From Eudorina sp. 2006-703-Eu-15 (Eukaryota > Chlorophyta > Chlorophyceae > Chlamydomonadales > Volvocaceae): a stretch of 64,000 nucleotides of DNA. The stretch is from positions 1 through 64,000 of the forward strand of contig BDSI01000218.1 of NCBI GenBank assembly GCA_003117195.1, in the 5' to 3' direction. Positions 59,112 to 64,000 of the stretch are shown in pieces. Position 1 is the stretch's first letter; each line of letters starts with the position of its first letter. The notes under the pieces are model-generated. The model ran no database searches. It had not been told where the DNA came from and saw nothing but the letters and a program-made list of their open reading frames with translations. Made by a program: the position numbers and the translations under genes.

Positions 59112-59783
59112 GTGTGTCTGATGACTAAGCCGGCAGGAGCCCGACAGCAAATGAGTCGACGCGGACGAAGGAAGGACGAGGTGGCATACATGCGTTTCGG
59201 TCAGACTAACTAACTTGCATACATGTGCGTGGTCTGGTGTGGTCTGGCGTTGGGTGGCGGGCGGGGGAGGTAGAGGTGTCCAGGTGACTCATCAATTACC
59301 GTACACTGCGAGGGTCGTACCGACGTACGTACGGCATCGTAGTTCTGAGCATGTGTGATATGCCCAGCAGATTGATGTACGATGTGGTGGTGTATGCATG
59401 CATGCATGCGAAATTGCATATCTTACTTCGCAGACGTCCGAAGTGCGTCGGTCGGTCGGGATTATTTTGCTCGCTCGATGTACCGTACATACCCGCTGCT
59501 CGATGTGTACCCGTGCGTGCGTGCTCGATGTACCCGAACGTATGCATGCAACCGTGCGTGCTCGATGTCCCCGTGCTCGGTGTACCGCATTGTAACGATA
59601 TCACTCACTTTGAAAGATCCGTTCTGTCGCCCACTACTGCGCCGTAGAATGAATGAATGAATGAACGTTACAGCCGACCCCAAAGGGATCAACGGTGTAT
59701 ACCAGGGCAAACCCCAGCAGGCCCCACCGCCAAAGGCGGCAAGACACCGCCACACCTCAACGCCGCAAACTAAAAACACACCG
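59112..59783. other. Intergenic, no gene recognised
   Basis: 3' flank of glycoprotein copy A. TGCATG and GTACG runs are frequent. It contains an inverted GGGGTCCGCTGTAACG-motif copy at 59666-59681. Confidence 0.5.
59666..59681 (-). repeat. GGGGTCCGCTGTAACG motif, copy with one mismatch
   Basis: Minus strand reads GGGGTCGGCTGTAACG, preceded by TTGATCCCTTT and followed by TTCATTCATTCATTC, as at 50537. Confidence 0.75.
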
Positions 59784-60260
59784 GGCCATGACCAGTGTTG
59801 CTATCTTAGATAAAAAGAATATTTACGGGCAAAAAACCCGGAAATTTTCTATTTTCCGGACCCCCAAGAAACCTGCGAGATTTCATTTATTTGACGCTGT
59901 GGAGAGCCGGAAATCTGCCCTGCCAACTATTTTCCAGACTACCAAAAAGGCCTGGAAATCTGCAGGCGCAGAGAAAATTCCTGCATCGTACACCTGTCTA
60001 CCGCCAAAACACACTCGAATGCCGTGTCACCAACTCCTGGTTACCCTCCCATATGCATCCGCGACGCAGGGAAAGCGCACTTCAGGCCTCCATGGACTTA
60101 GAATCCCTGTCGTCGCTGTGGTAACAGTGGCCCTGCTGTCGAAACACGCAGAAATATTTCCACCTAGGAAGCCCCCCAAAATCTGCCCTGCCAAAGGTTT
60201 TTGGGCGGGGCCCCAGCGCGAAGCGCGTTCGGGGGGCCCCGCCCCCTAGGATTGCCCATG

Positions 60261-60309
<49 letters not shown>

Positions 60310-61296
60310 GGTAACGGCAAAACGTTCATTATCCGCTAAACTAATTCGCTATGTTTGTCATATTAATTGTCCTCTATTGCAAGGTAACTTTGGTTTGGCT
60401 GAAAAAAATTCTTTGCGCACAAACGGTCAAAGTAAAGCTCCGCGGTCCCCATGGACCCGAGTCAACATCCAACCAACGCCTCTCGCGCTCATATTTGTTG
60501 CAACGGGTGCCGCGTGATGAATACTTGAATTAGGAATGGGCGGCGCGTGCTAAATTGAACTTCGATAGTGTTCTGATGTTTGAACATCAAGATACCACCA
60601 ACACCAAGATTTGCCTTTCTGTCTTGCCAGATGAATACAAATCAACAATATGTATTGAATCAAAGTTTCAAGATGCAAAGGGATAGCGTACCGAGTGCCA
60701 ACGAGTTCTCCAGTTCCGATGGCCCAAAGTCCGGGTCTCACCGCGGCTTTTTCGCACCCTGTTTTTGCCTTACATTTGCTATGTAACTATTGATAGCAAA
60801 CTTTAGAGGTTCACGTCTGCTGCGGGCGTGCAACTGAAGGGTTGCATGCCTGCAGACGGACCAAACAACTACAGTTTCACGGCAAAACAAGGATGCTTCA
60901 AGCTTGATTTGTGATCATCTGCTTGACAGACGGATGTGGTAGTGCAGAGGCGACTATCGTTACCATAGTGCCGATACGGTGACCGCCGTCGCCGGCGGCG
61001 CGTACTGCAGGATGGTTTCGGGGCTGCCGACGTGTTTGGGCTTGGTGAATCTATGCACGCCAATCCACCTTCAACATCAACGACACCCCCAATGGTAACC
61101 TTTCACTCTCTCACACTGTTGCGCGGTAATAGAGTTTTCGTTCTAAAGCAAGCGGCCTGTACGGATTGTAGGGGGCCCCGCCCTTTTTCCGGCTTCAAGG
61201 AAGCCGACCCCCTACTTGTTTGGCTACTGGCGACAGGCCGGAAACCTGCGGAATTCTATTTCCCCGTTTTGGAAGATAGCAACACTGGCCATGACC
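59784..61296. mobile_element. Candidate terminal-inverted-repeat element, non-autonomous
   Basis: The 24-bp ends are inverted copies with two mismatches: GGCCATGACCAGTGTTGCTA + TCTT at 59784-59807 and its reverse complement at 61273-61296. The internal 59870-60200 and 61210-61270 parts are collinear with the degenerate minus-strand copy at 56706-57210. That copy lacks the sequence from about 60200 to 61180. No transposase-like frame is present. A GC-rich hairpin (GGGCGGGGCCCC ... GGGGCCCCGCCC) lies at 60205-60244. No clear target-site duplication was found. Confidence 0.55.
60255..61162. mobile_element. Possible nested insertion inside the TIR element
   Basis: The segment absent from the 56.7-kb copy is bounded by the direct repeat GGATTG (60249-60254 and 61163-61168), which could be a target-site duplication. 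It starts with CCCATGTCC and a (GT)n run (60262-60308), is A+T-richer than its surroundings, and has no recognisable gene. An imperfect hairpin (arms CGTCTGC and GCAGACG) lies at 60812-60859. Confidence 0.4.
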
Positions 61297-62254
61297 CCAC
61301 CCAGACAGACACCGAAGCAAGCAGAGGCGCACAGCGGGGCAACACTACCAAAGGGACAGGCACAGCAAAGGGCGGGATCCCGCCCCAGAAGTGAATAAAG
61401 CCAAGCAAGCACAGGGAAGGTCGCCCACACAGGCACCCATTACCCAGCTACCACCACCCCTGAAGCACCCAGCGCTGCACCCTCTCGAGGTCTTGGAAGA
61501 CCCATGCCTGGTGACACTGCCCAGTGATGGCGACTGCTAGTGGAGTACCCCGCATCAAACGAAACACCGTGACCAAGCAACAAAATACCAACGAAAGCCC
61601 GCCCTCCTACATACAACAGCTGAGGGCAGGCCAGGTCCCCGACTTGGCCCCCGGGCAGAGCAAACAGACAGAGGACGCACGGGGCGCCCGTGCCTCAACC
61701 CTCGGGAGCAATCCCCGCCCGCACACAACAAGAGCCCCCACGACACTCTCAAGAAAGGGTGGAACGGGCCCACCGAGGTCCATCCACGTCGCGGGAGGCC
61801 CAACTGGGCAAACCCATGAAGGCGCCCCCAGTAGTCAGTTCCATCCGACCCCGCCGGCTCGACCCACCCCGTCACGTTGCGACCCCGCGCGCCCGCCGCT
61901 GCGAGAGACCTAGCTAAACGCTCCCGCTGCTCGCCGAGCGACGATTGGCTGAAGCACCCAACCCGCCGGTGAATTCATGACTAGGGCCCTTGAATCAGAT
62001 CTAGACCGGATCCAGATCTATTTTCAGATGTAATGGTTTAGATTTGGATTGCGTCGGGACCGATTGCACTTCTCTCGTTGGATTATGGGTTAAGTGGAAC
62101 GGAGCTCCTGCCGGATCGGTCGATCGGCTGCTGAGTGAGGAGGAGGTTGACGGGTGAGAGCCGAACCAACGAGAGAACCTATACACCCTCGCGGGATCCG
62201 CTGTAACATCCTTAACACGTAAAATCACACACACGCGCAATCAGGCCACCCCCG
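61297..62254. other. Intergenic, no supported gene
   Basis: An open frame at 61524-61913 (129 codons) shows Pro/Thr/Gln-rich sequence without a recognised family and may be repeat-derived. 62193-62208 (plus) is a GGGATCCGCTGTAACA copy of the dispersed motif. Confidence 0.45.
62193..62208 (+). repeat. GGGGTCCGCTGTAACG motif, copy with two mismatches
   Basis: GGGATCCGCTGTAACA, about 440 bp upstream of glycoprotein copy B. Confidence 0.65.
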
Positions 62255-62634
62255 GCCCCCCGCTGCCCCGCGGGTCGCGCACACCAATGGCCGTACGGCC
62301 AGGCCGAGCAGCAGTACCGAGAGCCCGAGGCACGACGCGGCTTCGACGAACGCGTCCAAGAAGCCTCATAAATGCGGGCAGTAGGGTTCGAACAGCGCCC
62401 GCCCGAGGCAACGGCAGGGTTTGAGGATGCATGTACGGCATCCAGCGGCCCTGTGCACTTGAACAGCGCTGCCAAAGTCAGGAGTAAAGCACGAACTTTG
62501 CGAGGCATCCGATGAGTGAGCCGTTCGAACTGAGATAGTCTTGTCTGGAAAGTTCCTTTTGGGGTTGTTTGTGCCTGGTGCACTTGAAGGTGTAGGAGTG
62601 CGCGCGGGTGCTTTGATCAGCGGACTTGCGAGGC
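62255..62634 (+). promoter_or_regulatory. Upstream region shared by the two glycoprotein genes, copy B
   Basis: Counterpart of 57765-58150; strong similarity over 62255-62460, weaker to the ATG at 62635. Confidence 0.7.
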
Positions 62635-63767
62635 ATGGCAACAAGCCGCCGCCGCGATGGCGGCGGGGGCCGAGGGGCCGGCAGTGGCCCCGCCAGGGCC
62701 CTGCAGGCAGGCCCCACGCGCCGAGCTGGACTGAGGTGCAGCCCTGCAGTCCCCTCGGTGGCCTCTCTGGCGGCTGCGGCTTGCGTCCTGATCGCTCTGC
62801 TGCTGGCGTCCGCCGTCCCAGCAGCTGACGCGTCAGGATCGGTAATGTCGCCACCGCCCTCACCGCCGTCGCCCGAACCGCCGTCGCCCGAACCGCCGTC
62901 GCCCGAGCCGCCGTCGCCCGAGCCGCCGTCCCCTGAGCCGCCGTCGCCCCAGCCACCCTCGCCCCCGCCGCCAACGCCCCCGCCGCCAACGCCCCCGCCG
63001 CCAACGCCCCCGCCGCCATCGCCGGAGCCGCCAACGCCTCCGAGCCCCCGCCCTCCGCGACATCCTCCTCGGAACCCACCCAGCCCTCGCCCACCGTCAC
63101 CAGAGCCGCCCAGCCCTCGCCCCCCGCGGCCGCCTCCTCCACACCCTCCCAGCCCTCGCCCTCCCCGGCCCCCTTCGCCTGAGCCGCCCAGCCCTCGCCC
63201 ACCGTCACCAGAGCCGCCCAGCCCCCGCCCCCCGCGGCCGCCTCCTCAACACCCTCCCAGCCCTCGCCCTCCCCGGCCCCCTTCGCCTGAGCCGCCCAGC
63301 CCTCGCCCGCCGTCACCAGAGCCGCCCAGCCCCCGCCCCCGCGGCCGCCTCCTCTACACCCACCCAGCCCTCGCCCTCCCCGGCCCCCTTCGCCTGAGCC
63401 GCCCAGCCCTCGCCCGCCGTCACCAGAGCCGCCCAGCCCCCGCCCCCCGCGGCCGCCTCCTCTACACCCACCCAGCCCTCGCCCTCCCCGGCCCCCTTCG
63501 CCTGAGCCGCCCAGCCCTCGCCCACCGTCTCCAGAGCCGCCCAGTCCCCGCCCCCCGCGGCCGCCTCCTCAACACCCACCCAGCCCTCGCCCTCCCCGGC
63601 CCCCTTCGCCTGAACCGCCCAGCCCTCGCCCACCGTCTCCAGAGCCGCCCAGCCCTCGCCCCCCGCGGCCGCCTCCTCCACACCCGCCTAGCCCTCGCCC
63701 TCCCCGTCCAGAGCCTCCCAGCCCTCGCCCACCGACGTCTTCACAGCCGCCCGTGCTGCCGCCTTAA
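62635..63767 (+). CDS. (Ser-Pro)n-rich secreted glycoprotein, copy B
   Basis: Probable hydroxyproline-rich cell-wall or matrix protein of the volvocine type. The ATG at 62635 opens a basic, Gly-rich stretch of about 42 residues, then a hydrophobic signal segment ([20 protein letters not shown]) with a likely cleavage after PAADA. The body is almost entirely [15 protein letters not shown] and HPPSPRPP motifs, in DNA repeat units of about 105-120 bp (for example the unit beginning CTTCGCCTGAGCCGCC). No folded domain follows, in contrast with pherophorins. One unit near 63331-63345 has five C where the sister units have six. That single-base loss moves the frame into an Ala/Leu/Arg reading until 63915. 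With the base present, the Ser-Pro frame continues to a TAA at 63765-63767, which I take as the intended end. Whether the loss is real or an assembly error cannot be told here. Confidence 0.78.
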
Positions 63768-63942
63768 GGGAACCAATGTAAGGAATCGCGAAGCTGCCCG
63801 TTCGTTGAATGCTCGGCGGGCCGCGAGTTCCGGTAGATGTGTGTTAGTGTGTGTATGTGTACGTGTATGTATGTGCGTTTCTGTGAGTTGCTTGCTTGGA
63901 GGAACCCACCAGTAGCAGATCGACCATTTCCATCCATCCTCT

Positions 63943-63947
63943 TGTAA
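63943..63947 (+). terminator. Candidate poly(A) signal TGTAA for glycoprotein copy B
   Basis: TGTAA 176 bp downstream of the TAA at 63765. Another TGTAA at 63777-63781 is probably too close to the stop. Confidence 0.45.
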
Positions 63948-64000
63948 TGGCTGGTAGACACGGGGTAGCTAGGTGCGTATACTTGGGTGTGTATGTATGT

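Noticed and set aside
60205..60248. Helitron-like 3' end (GC hairpin followed by CTAG)
   Set aside because: The hairpin plus CTRR pattern is suggestive, but the element has 24-bp terminal inverted repeats outside it and collinear sequence continues on the far side, so the hairpin is internal.
61524..61913. 129-codon open frame downstream of the TIR element
   Set aside because: No family resemblance, no flanking splice or poly(A) context; kept only as a remark in the intergenic entry.

Overview
The window is nuclear DNA from a green alga, most likely a volvocine (Chlamydomonas/Volvox-like) species. The evidence is a very GC-rich and Ala/Gly/Pro-rich coding style with many short-consensus introns, TGTAA-type poly(A) signals, a plant-type BEACH-WD40 protein, and two (Ser-Pro)n hydroxyproline-rich cell-wall glycoprotein genes. 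I cannot name the species from sequence alone. All gene models below were built by hand from splice-site phase and protein-family alignment; no search was run.

Layout. 1-1.8 kb: an 80-bp minisatellite with a 320-bp higher-order repeat, interrupted by a 192-bp tandem repeat. 3.5-16.5 kb (minus): a ten-exon gene for a giant (about 3,100 aa) GFS12/WDR81-type BEACH-WD40 protein. 18.1-22.6 kb (minus): a four-exon F-box/leucine-rich-repeat-like protein. 22.8-29.2 kb (plus): fumarylacetoacetase (FAH), nine exons, divergent from the F-box gene across 168 bp and with one probable GC-AG intron. 30.3-37.7 kb (plus): a SET-domain lysine methyltransferase, ten exons. 40.8-42.4 kb (plus): an FkbM-like methyltransferase-fold protein. 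47.7-48.6 kb (minus): SCO1, the copper chaperone for cytochrome c oxidase, with no introns. 48.8-56.5 kb (plus): DNA polymerase eta, eleven exons, divergent from SCO1 across 219 bp. 58.2-59.1 and 62.6-63.8 kb (plus): two paralogous (Ser-Pro)-rich secreted glycoproteins; the first has several reading-frame breaks and the second has one. Between and upstream of them are repeat-derived sequences.

The genes do not form one pathway. They are ordinary single eukaryotic genes for endosomal/vacuolar trafficking, ubiquitin-ligase targeting, tyrosine catabolism, chromatin, mitochondrial copper delivery, translesion synthesis and cell wall. The less ordinary content is the repeats. There is a roughly 45-bp dispersed sequence found seven times (one truncated), always inside introns of the modelled genes. 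A second short motif (GGGGTCCGCTGTAACG) occurs six times. There is a terminal-inverted-repeat element at 59.8-61.3 kb that appears to carry a nested insertion, and a foldback element inside SET-gene introns. The FAH gene has an intron whose 5' splice site lies in a (GGGT)n tract.
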